Notes: generated by a model from the sequence alone, not told the origin. Shown: positions 1 to 5,386, numbered from the stretch's first letter. The stretch is DNA of 5,706 nt from Modestobacter sp. (GCA_025963425.1 JAOPUQ010000242.1:1-5706); one strand, 5' to 3'. Numbers and translations: made by a program.

Positions 1-535
1 CCCGGGTCGCGGGCGGCGGCGTGATCTTCCAGCTGTGTGCGCGCACGCCGTCGCGGACCTCCCAGGTGAGGTTGAGGTCCTCGAGCACCTCGACGATCCG
101 CACCCCCTGGGCGGCGTGGTGCCAGCCACCGGGCACGTAGGGGTCCAGCGCCTCCTCGCCGATGTGGCCGAAGGGCGAGTGCCCGACGTCGTGGCCCAGG
201 GCGATGGCCTCGGCGAGGGTCTCGTTGAGGCTGAGCGCCTCGGCCAGTGAGCGGGCCACCTGGGTGACCTGCAGCGTGTGGGTCAGCCGGGTGACGAAGT
301 GGTCGCCGTCGGGGTGCAGGAACACCTGTGTCTTGTGCTTGAGTCGCCGGAAGGCCTTGGCGTGCAGGATCCGGTCGCGGTCCCGCTCGTAGGCGGTGCG
401 CAGCACGTCCTCCGGCTCGGGCCGCACCCGCCCGCGGGTGCGGCCCGAGCGGGCCGCCGCCGGGGCGAGCTGCTCCTCGGCCCGCTCCCGGATGGCCCGG
501 TCGGCCAGCCGGAACGGGGACGCGGGACCGTCCAC
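1..535 (-). CDS. dGTPase-like HD-domain triphosphohydrolase, 5' part (runs off the left edge)
   Basis: This gene is open from a GTG at 535-533 to the window edge, giving 178 residues of the N-terminal half. The HD-domain signature is clear: first His in RLTHTLQV (H86), then GHDVGHSPFGH with H115-D116 and H119. Before it lie the basic RDRDRILHAKAFRRLKHKTQV segment (about 51-71) and HPDGDHF, both typical of the dGTP triphosphohydrolase (Dgt) family. Such enzymes cleave dNTPs to deoxynucleosides and triphosphate with a metal held by the His/Asp residues. The metal-site residues expected downstream lie outside the window. The start is 2 nt after the mshC stop, with no good Shine-Dalgarno, so translation is probably coupled to mshC. 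A perfect inverted repeat lies inside codons 29-41. True substrate is not readable from sequence; a broader HD phosphohydrolase role is the alternative. Confidence 0.9.
   Translation of the reverse strand, partial: MDGPASPFRLADRAIRERAEEQLAPAAARSGRTRGRVRPEPEDVLRTAYERDRDRILHAKAFRRLKHKTQVFLHPDGDHFVTRLTHTLQVTQVARSLAEALSLNETLAEAIALGHDVGHSPFGHIGEEALDPYVPGGWHHAAQGVRIVEVLEDLNLTWEVRDGVRAHSWKITPPPATR
415..450. repeat. Perfect 17-bp inverted repeat inside the HD-phosphohydrolase gene
   Basis: Arms 415-431 and 434-450 are exact reverse complements separated by two bases (CC); the outer ends are GCTCGGGCC and GGCCCGAGC. As RNA this would form a very GC-rich hairpin with a 2- to 4-nt loop, 86 to 121 nt into the coding sequence. 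It falls in the Arg/Gly-rich linker (residues 29-41) between the N-terminal helix and the RDRDRI segment. There is no T tract, so it is not a standard terminator. Confidence 0.85.
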
Positions 536-537
536 GG

Positions 538-1815
538 CTACAGCGCGATCCCGAGGAGCGCGTCGACGAGGTCGCGGACGACGGTGGGCGACTGCTCGTC
601 CCAGTCATCCATGGCCGCGGCAACGGGAGGGGCGTCACCGGACGCTGCCTGGGCCAGGCTGGCCGAGGCCCAGGCGTCCACCGCGGCGATCGCACCCGGT
701 GAGTCCAGGTCATCGGCGAGCCGCTCGCGGACCGCTGCGAGCACCGGGCCGGCCGGTGCGCCCAGGGGCAGCTCCACCGCGCGGCGCCAGGTGTCCAGCC
801 GCGCCAGCGCATCGGTGAGGAGGCCGGGAGTCCAGGCACGGTCGGTGCGGTAGTGGCCCGACAGCAGCGCCAGCCGCACGCCCATCGGGTCGACGCCGTC
901 ACCGCGCAGCCGGGAGACGAAGACCAGGTTGCCCCGGCTCTTGCTCATCTTCTCGCCGTGCAGGCCGATCATCGCCGCGTGCACGTAGGCCCGGGCGAAG
1001 GGCTTGGTGGCGGTGAGCGCCTCGGCGTGGACAGCGGAGTACTCGTGGTGCGGGAAGACCAGGTCGCTGCCACCGCCCTGCACGTCGAAGCCCATGCCGA
1101 TGGTGTCCAGCGCGATGGAGGCGCACTCGACGTGCCAGCCGGGGCGTCCGGCGACCTCGCGCGGACCGGCCCAGGACGGCTCGCCCTCCCGGGCACCGCG
1201 CCACAACAGCGGGTCCAGGGCGTTGCGCTTGCCGGCCCGGTCGGGGTCTCCCCCGCGCTCGGCCGACAGCCGCAGCATGGTGGCTTCGTCGTAGCCGGAC
1301 TCGGAGCCGAACCCGGGAGCCTGGGCGACGTCGTGGTAGACGTCACCGGTCCCGTCCTCGAGCTGGTAGGCCAGGCCGGCGTCCCACAACGCCTCCACGT
1401 GGGCGACGATCCGCGGGATCGCCTCCACCGCGCCGACGTAGTCCTCCGGCGGGAGCACGCGCAGGGCGGTCATGTCCTCCCGGAACAGTGCGGTCTCGCG
1501 CATGCCCAGGACGATCCAGTCCTCGCCGTCCCGGTTCGCCCGCTCGAACAGCGGGTCGTCGACGTCGGTGACGTTCTGCACGTAGTGCACCGCGTGGCCG
1601 GCGTCGCGCCAGACGCGGTTGACCAGGTCGAAGGCCAGGTAGGTGGCCGCGTGGCCGAGGTGGGTTGCGTCATAGGGAGTGATCCCGCAGACGTACATCC
1701 GGGCCGTCCGGTCCGGGGAGGTCTCGACCACCTCGCCGCGGGCGGTGTCGAACAACCGCAGGGCGGGACCGGCCCCGGGCAGGGTCGGCAGAAGGGGGGC
1801 AGGCCAGCTGAGCAC
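538..1815 (-). CDS. mshC: MshC, L-cysteine:1D-myo-inositol 2-amino-2-deoxy-alpha-D-glucopyranoside ligase
   Basis: This cytosolic enzyme makes the third intermediate of mycothiol synthesis: it activates cysteine with ATP and joins it to GlcN-Ins. The 425-residue protein is a cysteinyl-tRNA synthetase relative. It has the CGITPYDATHLGHA segment (HIGH-type motif at 52-55) and EKMSKS (KMSKS at 289-293). The zinc ligands C43, C231 (WHVEC) and H256 (FPHH) fall at the numbers I recall for the M. smegmatis enzyme. It lacks the long anticodon-binding tail of CysS, and the N-terminus MLSWPAPLLPTLPG is MshC-like, which separates it from CysS. The GTG start is fixed by an in-frame TAG 12 nt upstream. 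That TAG is part of TAGGCT, a -10 hexamer 6 nt before the start, so the message is probably leaderless. The HD-phosphohydrolase gene follows 2 nt after the stop. Confidence 0.97.
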   Translation of the reverse strand: MLSWPAPLLPTLPGAGPALRLFDTARGEVVETSPDRTARMYVCGITPYDATHLGHAATYLAFDLVNRVWRDAGHAVHYVQNVTDVDDPLFERANRDGEDWIVLGMRETALFREDMTALRVLPPEDYVGAVEAIPRIVAHVEALWDAGLAYQLEDGTGDVYHDVAQAPGFGSESGYDEATMLRLSAERGGDPDRAGKRNALDPLLWRGAREGEPSWAGPREVAGRPGWHVECASIALDTIGMGFDVQGGGSDLVFPHHEYSAVHAEALTATKPFARAYVHAAMIGLHGEKMSKSRGNLVFVSRLRGDGVDPMGVRLALLSGHYRTDRAWTPGLLTDALARLDTWRRAVELPLGAPAGPVLAAVRERLADDLDSPGAIAAVDAWASASLAQAASGDAPPVAAAMDDWDEQSPTVVRDLVDALLGIAL

Positions 1816-1821
1816 GGGTCG

Positions 1822-1827
1822 AGCCTA
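1822..1827 (-). promoter_or_regulatory. Probable -10 element of mshC (TAGGCT), leaderless arrangement
   Basis: On the minus strand TAGGCT fits the actinobacterial TANNNT consensus and ends 6 nt before the GTG of mshC, so transcription should start at or next to the start codon. No Shine-Dalgarno is present. No good TTGAC-type -35 is seen; CCGTCC sits at 17-nt spacing. Confidence 0.55.
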
Positions 1828-1832
1828 GAGCC

Positions 1833-1877
1833 GGGCACCGACCGGGACGGCGAGCGGCCCGTCCGGTGTCGGTGCCC
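1833..1877. promoter_or_regulatory. 45-bp dyad between the divergent mshC and MDMPI-family promoters
   Basis: GGGCACCG (1833-1840) pairs with CGGTGCCC (1870-1877). Inside it, 1841-1850 pairs with 1859-1867 (ACCGGGACGG against CCGTCCGGT, one bulged G), leaving the loop 1851-1858. Two bases (1868-1869) bulge between the two stems. The dyad lies exactly 5 bp from each outward-facing -10 hexamer (1822-1827 and 1883-1888), covering the -35 regions of both. This is the position of a shared operator or activator site; the binding protein is unknown. A competing 9-bp pairing exists between 1859-1867 and 1893-1901. Confidence 0.5.
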
Positions 1878-1882
1878 CGCCG

Positions 1883-1888
1883 TAGGTT
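1883..1888 (+). promoter_or_regulatory. Probable -10 element of the MDMPI-family gene (TAGGTT)
   Basis: TAGGTT fits TANNNT and mirrors the mshC TAGGCT across the central dyad. Transcription would start near 1895, giving a leader of about 30 nt that contains the Shine-Dalgarno. No consensus -35 is visible. Confidence 0.45.
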
Positions 1889-1914
1889 CCCGACCGGACG
1901 GACCGGCGCCCACC

Positions 1915-1923
1915 GAGGAGGAA
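1915..1923 (+). promoter_or_regulatory. Strong Shine-Dalgarno setting the start at 1926
   Basis: GAGGAGGAA contains the full AGGAGG core (1916-1921) and precedes the ATG at 1926 by a short spacer. The frame is open further upstream to 1866, but this site makes 1926 the start. It is the only strong Shine-Dalgarno in the window. Confidence 0.85.
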
Positions 1924-1925
1924 CG

Positions 1926-2654
1926 ATGGACCGCGACGCGTACCTGGTGACCCTGCACGCGGAGGGCGACCGGTTCGCCGAGGCCGCGGCGGCGGCCCGG
2001 CAGCAGCACGGCTGGCGGGCCAGGGTGCCCGGCTGCCCGGAGTGGGACCTGGCCGACCTGGTCTGGCACCTGGGCGAGGTGCAGCACTTCTGGGGCTGGA
2101 TCGTGCGCACCCGGGCCACCTCGCCGGCCGGGTACCCCGAGCCGGCCCGCCCGGACGACGAGTCGCTGCCGGCCTGGGCGGCGGAGCGGTCCCGGGAGCT
2201 GGCGGACGCCCTCACCCGCGCCGAGCCGACCGACCCGGTCTGGACGTGGGCGCCCCAGCAGGACGTCGCGTTCGTGCTCCGGCGGCAGGCGCAGGAGGCC
2301 ACCGTGCACCGGGTGGACGCGGAGCAGGTGCTCGGTCAGGTCACCCCCATCCTCGCGGAGGTGGGCCTGGACGGGCTGGACGAGTGGCTGGAGCTCATGG
2401 TGCCGGCGGTGTTCCCGGGCGGCGCCCCGACCGGCGCGTTCCCGGTGGTCTTCCGCGCGACCGATGCCGCCTCCGGCGTCGGGGCCGAGCGCGTCCTGTT
2501 CCCCGACGCCGAGGCCGCCCCCGTGCACGTCCTCACCGGGCCGGCCGGCGACCTGCTGCTGGTGGCCTGGCGGCGGCTGCCGCTGCGCGCGGTGGCTGTC
2601 GAGGGCGACGCGGACAAGGCGGAGGCGCTGCTGGCGTCGGTCACCCTGGCGTAG
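1926..2654 (+). CDS. Maleylpyruvate isomerase (MDMPI)/DinB-like family protein, putatively mycothiol-dependent
   Basis: The protein has 242 residues. The N-terminal four-helix DinB-like domain (about 5-160) shows VPGCPEWDLADLVWHLGEV, the usual P-x-C-P-x-W...HLG signature, and QEATVHRVDAE further on. H48, E124 and H128 match the His/Glu/His metal triad of the mycothiol-dependent maleylpyruvate isomerase fold. The C-terminal part (about 175-242) resembles the MDMPI C-terminal domain, with VLTGPAGDLLL and a GDADKAEALL ending. Characterised relatives use mycothiol as a thiol cofactor for isomerisation, conjugation or detoxification; the substrate here cannot be read from sequence. No ring-cleavage genes are nearby, so true maleylpyruvate isomerase activity is unlikely. 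It is divergent from mshC across a symmetric promoter region and ends 11 nt from the convergent VOC gene. Confidence 0.88.
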   Translation: MDRDAYLVTLHAEGDRFAEAAAAARQQHGWRARVPGCPEWDLADLVWHLGEVQHFWGWIVRTRATSPAGYPEPARPDDESLPAWAAERSRELADALTRAEPTDPVWTWAPQQDVAFVLRRQAQEATVHRVDAEQVLGQVTPILAEVGLDGLDEWLELMVPAVFPGGAPTGAFPVVFRATDAASGVGAERVLFPDAEAAPVHVLTGPAGDLLLVAWRRLPLRAVAVEGDADKAEALLASVTLA

Positions 2655-2665
2655 CGCGCCGCAGC

Positions 2666-3052
2666 TCAGGGCCAGGTGGTGGCGTGCCGCTCGAACTCGT
2701 CGCCGGTCTGGATGCCGACGACACAGAACACCAGCCCGGCCGGGTCGGTCAGCTGCCAGAAGCGGCCCATGTCGGCCAGCCGGCGGGCCCCGAGGGCCTC
2801 CAGCCGGGCGACCTCCGCGGGGATGTCGTCGGTCTCGATGTCGACGTGCCAGCGGGGCGGGGTCCCGGCGCCGGTGCGCTGCACCTCCAGGTGGAACCCG
2901 CCGGCGAAGGAACCGAGCGAGTGCCACTTCTCGTCCGTGGCGTCCGGCTCGGCGGGGTGGCCGGTGGCCGCGGACCAGAAGTCCCGGCCGGCGGCGTGCT
3001 GGTCCGGAGGCAGGTCGAGCAGCAGGACGGCCAGGCGGCTGCGGTGCGGCAC
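2666..3052 (-). CDS. VOC (glyoxalase/bleomycin-resistance fold) family protein
   Basis: This small protein has 128 residues from a GTG at 3052. It begins PHRSRLAVLLLDLPPDQHAA with GRDFW next, then FHLEV (H54), RWHVDIETDD (H69), a helix EVARLEALGARR, and LTDPAGLVFCVVG near the end. These are the paired beta-alpha-beta-beta-beta elements of a Glyoxalase_6-type VOC domain. The glutamate that usually ends the metal site is replaced in the VFCVV strand, as is common in this subfamily, so metal catalysis is uncertain. Function cannot be assigned. The start is provisional: there is no clear Shine-Dalgarno or -10, and the frame stays open upstream, including a TTG at 3088. The upstream residues are Arg/Pro-rich and not VOC-like, which favours the GTG. 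It is convergent with the MDMPI-family gene. Confidence 0.85.
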   Translation of the reverse strand: MPHRSRLAVLLLDLPPDQHAAGRDFWSAATGHPAEPDATDEKWHSLGSFAGGFHLEVQRTGAGTPPRWHVDIETDDIPAEVARLEALGARRLADMGRFWQLTDPAGLVFCVVGIQTGDEFERHATTWP

Positions 3053-3152
3053 GCGGTCATGCTCACGCGCGAGCGGGTCGTCCGGCAAGGCGGAATGCCG
3101 ACGCCCCCCACGATCCGGCGCGAGCCGGTCGACGCGACGAGTGGGGCCGGAG

Positions 3153-3173
3153 GCCGCCGCGAGGAACGGCGGC
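3153..3173 (-). terminator. Possible intergenic hairpin after the kinase-like gene
   Basis: GCCGCCG (3153-3159) and CGGCGGC (3167-3173) form a perfect 7-bp stem with a 7-nt loop, about 70 nt past the stop of the kinase-like gene. A smaller hairpin, GCCC/GGGC at 3217-3227, lies nearer that stop. Neither has a U tract, so a role in ending the upstream transcript is only a possibility. The rest of the 190-bp gap (3053-3242) shows no recognisable promoter or ORF. Confidence 0.3.
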
Positions 3174-3242
3174 AACGGCTCAGGACGACGGCGGCAGGGC
3201 ACCAGGCCCCGGGGGAGCCCGAAGGGCGACAGTGTGCTCAGC

Positions 3243-4040
3243 TCAGAACGGCGGCCAGGGCAGCGCCGGCCAGTCACCGCTGGGCTCGGGGTGCACCTGG
3301 GTGCGCAGCAGCTCGGCCACCCGCTGCTGGGTCCGCCGCACCTCGCGCCGGGTGAGGTGCTCGTGCAGTTGCTCCCCGAGGTCCCCGCGCAGGTCGGCGT
3401 CCAACCGCTCCAGGACGGCCAGCGCGTCCACCGGCAGCGGCTTGCCGGCCCAGCGCCACAGCAGGGTGCGCAGCTTCGGGTCGACGGAGAAGCAGATGCC
3501 GTGGTCGACGCCGTACACGTGACCGTCGGCCGTCGGGATGATGTGCCCGCCCTTGCGGTCGGCGTTGTTCACGACCGCGTCGAACACCGCCATCCGGCGC
3601 AGCCCGGGCTCCTCGCGGCGGACGAACTCGGTGAGCTCGATCCCCGGGTCGGCGTTCATCCAGAGCTGGACCATGCCCGGGCCGAACGGCCCGTCGCGCA
3701 GCACCGTGGGCGGCACGATCCGCCAGCCGGTCGCCTCGGACACCAGGTGGGCGCTGACCTCCCGGCCGGCGAGCGTCCCGTCGGGGAAGTCCCACAGCGG
3801 CCGCTCCCCCGCGACCGGCTTGTAGACGCACTCCCCGGCCAGGGTGTCGGTGCGGATGGCACCGATCAGGGTCACGTTGCTGGCGTCCAGCAGCCGGCCC
3901 TCGAGGTCCAGCTCGCCCTCGGCCAGCAGGGTCGCGACCTCCACGTCGTCCGCGGGCGGTCGGCGGTCGCCGTGGTCGAAGCCGCCCAGGTCGAGTTCGA
4001 CGACGTCGCCGTCCTCGTCGGGATCGTGCCGTTCGCTCAT
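3243..4040 (-). CDS. SCO1664-family protein, PI3/PI4-kinase-like
   Basis: The protein has 265 residues and belongs to an uncharacterised actinobacterial family distantly like phosphatidylinositol 3-/4-kinases. After an acidic N-terminus (1-35), it shows ECVYKPVAGERPLWDFPDGTL, with K74 as the likely ATP-binding lysine, and REVSAHLVSEATGW with E94 as its possible salt-bridge partner. FDAVVNNADRKGGH follows, with D161-R162 placed like the catalytic DRH loop. GVDHGICF comes next, with D179 placed like the DFG aspartate. The C-terminus is helical (202-248) and ends in a Pro/Trp tail. Kinase activity and substrate are unproven. The ATG at 4040 is chosen because the family core begins soon after it and it lies 16 nt past the DUF3090 stop, implying co-transcription. 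It has no Shine-Dalgarno. It is the last gene of the conserved trio. Confidence 0.92.
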   Translation of the reverse strand: MSERHDPDEDGDVVELDLGGFDHGDRRPPADDVEVATLLAEGELDLEGRLLDASNVTLIGAIRTDTLAGECVYKPVAGERPLWDFPDGTLAGREVSAHLVSEATGWRIVPPTVLRDGPFGPGMVQLWMNADPGIELTEFVRREEPGLRRMAVFDAVVNNADRKGGHIIPTADGHVYGVDHGICFSVDPKLRTLLWRWAGKPLPVDALAVLERLDADLRGDLGEQLHEHLTRREVRRTQQRVAELLRTQVHPEPSGDWPALPWPPF

Positions 4041-4056
4041 CGGAGGGACGCCACGA

Positions 4057-4608
4057 TCAGCGCCGGTAGCCGTTCTGCCGCGGGCACACGTGGCCCGCCG
4101 GGTCCAGCGGCAGGGAGCACAGCGGGCAGGCCGGTCGGCCGGCGGCGACCACCCGGCGGGCACGGGCCACGAAGGCCCGGGCCGCGGCCGGGGTGATGAC
4201 CACGCGCAGCGCGTCGGGGCCCTCGTCGCTGTCGGAGAGGATCGCGTCCTCCTCGACCGGCTCCTCGCCGGCGGCGACCGCCTCGACGACGACCGCGTCC
4301 GCCTCGCCGTCCCAGGCCAGGCCCATCGCGGCCACCCGGAACTCCTCGTCCACCGGCGCGGAGAGCGGCTCGAGATCCTCGACCTCGACGTCGGGGGGCA
4401 CGACGACGGAGGCGCGGGTGGCGACCTCGTCGAGCAGTTCGCTCATGCGCTCGGCCAGCACCTGCACCTGGGACTTCTCCAGGGCCACGCTGATGGTGCG
4501 CCCGGCCTCGTCGGAGGCCTGCAGGTAGAAGGTGCGGTCGCCGGGCTGACCGCCGGTCCCCGCGACGAAGCGGCTCGGACGGTCGAAGTGGAAGACCTGA
4601 CGGGGCAC
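4057..4608 (-). CDS. DUF3090 family protein with C-terminal Cys/His cluster
   Basis: The protein has 183 residues and unknown function, and starts with the family-typical RQVFHFDRPSRFVAGT followed by RTFYLQA and a helix EKSQVQVLAERMSELLDEV. The middle (about 65-130) is acidic. The C-terminus carries CPLC (C161, C164) and GHVCPRQNGYRR (H173, C175), a likely zinc site; the CPLC...CPRxNGYRR tail is a conserved mark of the family as I know it. The GTG start at 4608 is supported by conserved N-terminal residues directly after it and by a TAACCT hexamer 6 nt upstream, a leaderless-type arrangement without Shine-Dalgarno. It is the middle gene of the mutase/DUF3090/kinase-like trio, and its stop lies 16 nt before the kinase-like ATG. 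The sequence does not say whether it is an enzyme, adaptor or regulator. Confidence 0.93.
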   Translation of the reverse strand: MPRQVFHFDRPSRFVAGTGGQPGDRTFYLQASDEAGRTISVALEKSQVQVLAERMSELLDEVATRASVVVPPDVEVEDLEPLSAPVDEEFRVAAMGLAWDGEADAVVVEAVAAGEEPVEEDAILSDSDEGPDALRVVITPAAARAFVARARRVVAAGRPACPLCSLPLDPAGHVCPRQNGYRR

Positions 4609-4614
4609 GAGCTC

Positions 4615-4620
4615 AGGTTA
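4615..4620 (-). promoter_or_regulatory. Possible -10 element of the DUF3090 gene (TAACCT)
   Basis: On the minus strand TAACCT fits TANNNT and ends 6 nt before the GTG at 4608. With no Shine-Dalgarno present, it suggests a leaderless internal promoter for the DUF3090 and kinase-like genes. No clear -35 is seen. Confidence 0.45.
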
Positions 4621-4666
4621 CGCGGACGCCCCCCTGTCCCGACGCGGCCAGCGGGAGTGGCGCGGC

Positions 4667-5368
4667 TCAGGCCTGGCCGCCGGCCCCCCCACCGACGACG
4701 GCATCGGAGCTGGCCGGCCGCCGTCCGCGGCGCTTCTTCGTCGGTGGGATGAGCGCCGAGACGTCCCCGCCGGTGTCGTTGACCCGCACCACGAAGGGTC
4801 GGGTGTCGGTGTAGGTGATCACCGACAGCGACGCCGGGTCGACGACGATCCGCTGGAACTGGTCCAGGTGCATCCCCAGCGCGTCGGCCACGATCGCCTT
4901 GATGACGTCACCGTGGCTGCAGGCCAGCCAGACGGCGTCCGGGCCGAGCTTCGTGTTCCACTCCCGGACCGCGGCCACCGCGCGGGCCTGGGTCTGGGCC
5001 AGGCCCTCGCCTTCGGGGCCGGGGAAGACCGCGGCCGAGGGGTGCTGCTGCACGACCTTCCACAGCGGCTCCTTGACCAGCTCCTTGATCGGGCGACCGG
5101 TCCAGTCGCCGTAGCGCGCCTCACCGAACCGCTCGTCGACCTGCAGCTCGGCGGCCCGGCCGGCCAGCACCGCCTCGGCGGTCTGCCGGCAGCGTTCCAG
5201 GGGGCTGCTGACCACCGCGGCCAGCGGCACCGCGGCCAGCCGCTGCCCCACCGCCTGCACCTGTCCGGTGCCGGTCTCGTCGAGCTGGACGCCGGGGGTC
5301 CAGCCGGCCAGCACGCCGGCGGTGTTGGCCGTCGTCCGTCCGTGCCGCAGGAGGAGGACGGTGGTCAT
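4667..5368 (-). CDS. Histidine-phosphatase superfamily protein, MSMEG_4193-type probable phosphomutase
   Basis: The protein has 233 residues. The N-terminus TTVLLLRHGRTTAN carries the RHG motif; H9 would be the phosphorylated histidine and R8 a phosphate ligand. SSPLERCRQTAE supplies R59, FGEARYGDWTG the acid/base E83, and CSHGDVIKAI the second histidine H152. The full catalytic set of the phosphoglycerate mutase/acid phosphatase fold is therefore present, and an active enzyme is expected; substrate and mutase-versus-phosphatase activity are unknown. After about residue 208 there is a low-complexity tail with a basic patch KKRRGRR (211-217) and a Gly/Ala end. The ATG at 5368 is placed by the strand directly before RHG, and by TAGGCT 7 nt upstream. 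It is first of the conserved trio, 71 nt after uppP and 58 nt before DUF3090. Confidence 0.94.
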   Translation of the reverse strand: MTTVLLLRHGRTTANTAGVLAGWTPGVQLDETGTGQVQAVGQRLAAVPLAAVVSSPLERCRQTAEAVLAGRAAELQVDERFGEARYGDWTGRPIKELVKEPLWKVVQQHPSAAVFPGPEGEGLAQTQARAVAAVREWNTKLGPDAVWLACSHGDVIKAIVADALGMHLDQFQRIVVDPASLSVITYTDTRPFVVRVNDTGGDVSALIPPTKKRRGRRPASSDAVVGGGAGGQA

Positions 5369-5375
5369 GCCGCCG

Positions 5376-5381
5376 AGCCTA
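5376..5381 (-). promoter_or_regulatory. Probable -10 element of the phosphomutase-like gene (TAGGCT)
   Basis: TAGGCT on the minus strand, followed by CG, is identical to the mshC -10 and its next two bases. It ends 7 nt before the ATG at 5368. There is no Shine-Dalgarno, so a leaderless transcript is likely. This would let the trio be expressed apart from uppP. Confidence 0.5.
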
Positions 5382-5386
5382 AGCGC

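Noticed and set aside
538..1815. Cysteinyl-tRNA synthetase (CysS) as the identity of the mshC gene
   Set aside because: It is too short for a full CysS with its C-terminal tRNA-binding domain, and has the MshC-type N-terminus.
1866..1925. Earlier GTG start (1866) for the MDMPI-family protein
   Set aside because: It would lie in the promoter dyad and skip the strong GAGGAGGAA site that points to the ATG at 1926.
853..1950. 365-codon open frame on the plus strand opposite mshC
   Set aside because: It is antisense to a complete, motif-verified mshC. Long antisense frames are expected with GC-rich third positions; the translation is low-complexity and matches nothing I recognise.
1470..2927. 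485-codon minus-strand open frame crossing mshC and the MDMPI-family gene
   Set aside because: Same GC-bias artefact: it runs through the promoter region and parts of three genes with no recognisable fold.
3053..3277. N-terminal extension of the VOC protein by about 75 residues
   Set aside because: The frame is open, but the extension is Arg/Pro-rich, runs past the end of the kinase-like gene, and VOC homologues begin near the GTG at 3052.
2042..3355. 437-codon plus-strand open frame spanning the MDMPI-family gene and the VOC region
   Set aside because: It overlaps two supported genes in other frames and translates to Gly/Ala/Arg-rich sequence without domains.
2676..4196. 506-codon plus-strand open frame opposite the VOC and kinase-like genes
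   Set aside because: Antisense to motif-supported genes; composition is that of an out-of-frame reading.
3844..4752. 302-codon plus-strand open frame opposite DUF3090
   Set aside because: Antisense shadow of a conserved gene; Ser/Arg/Gly-rich with no domain.
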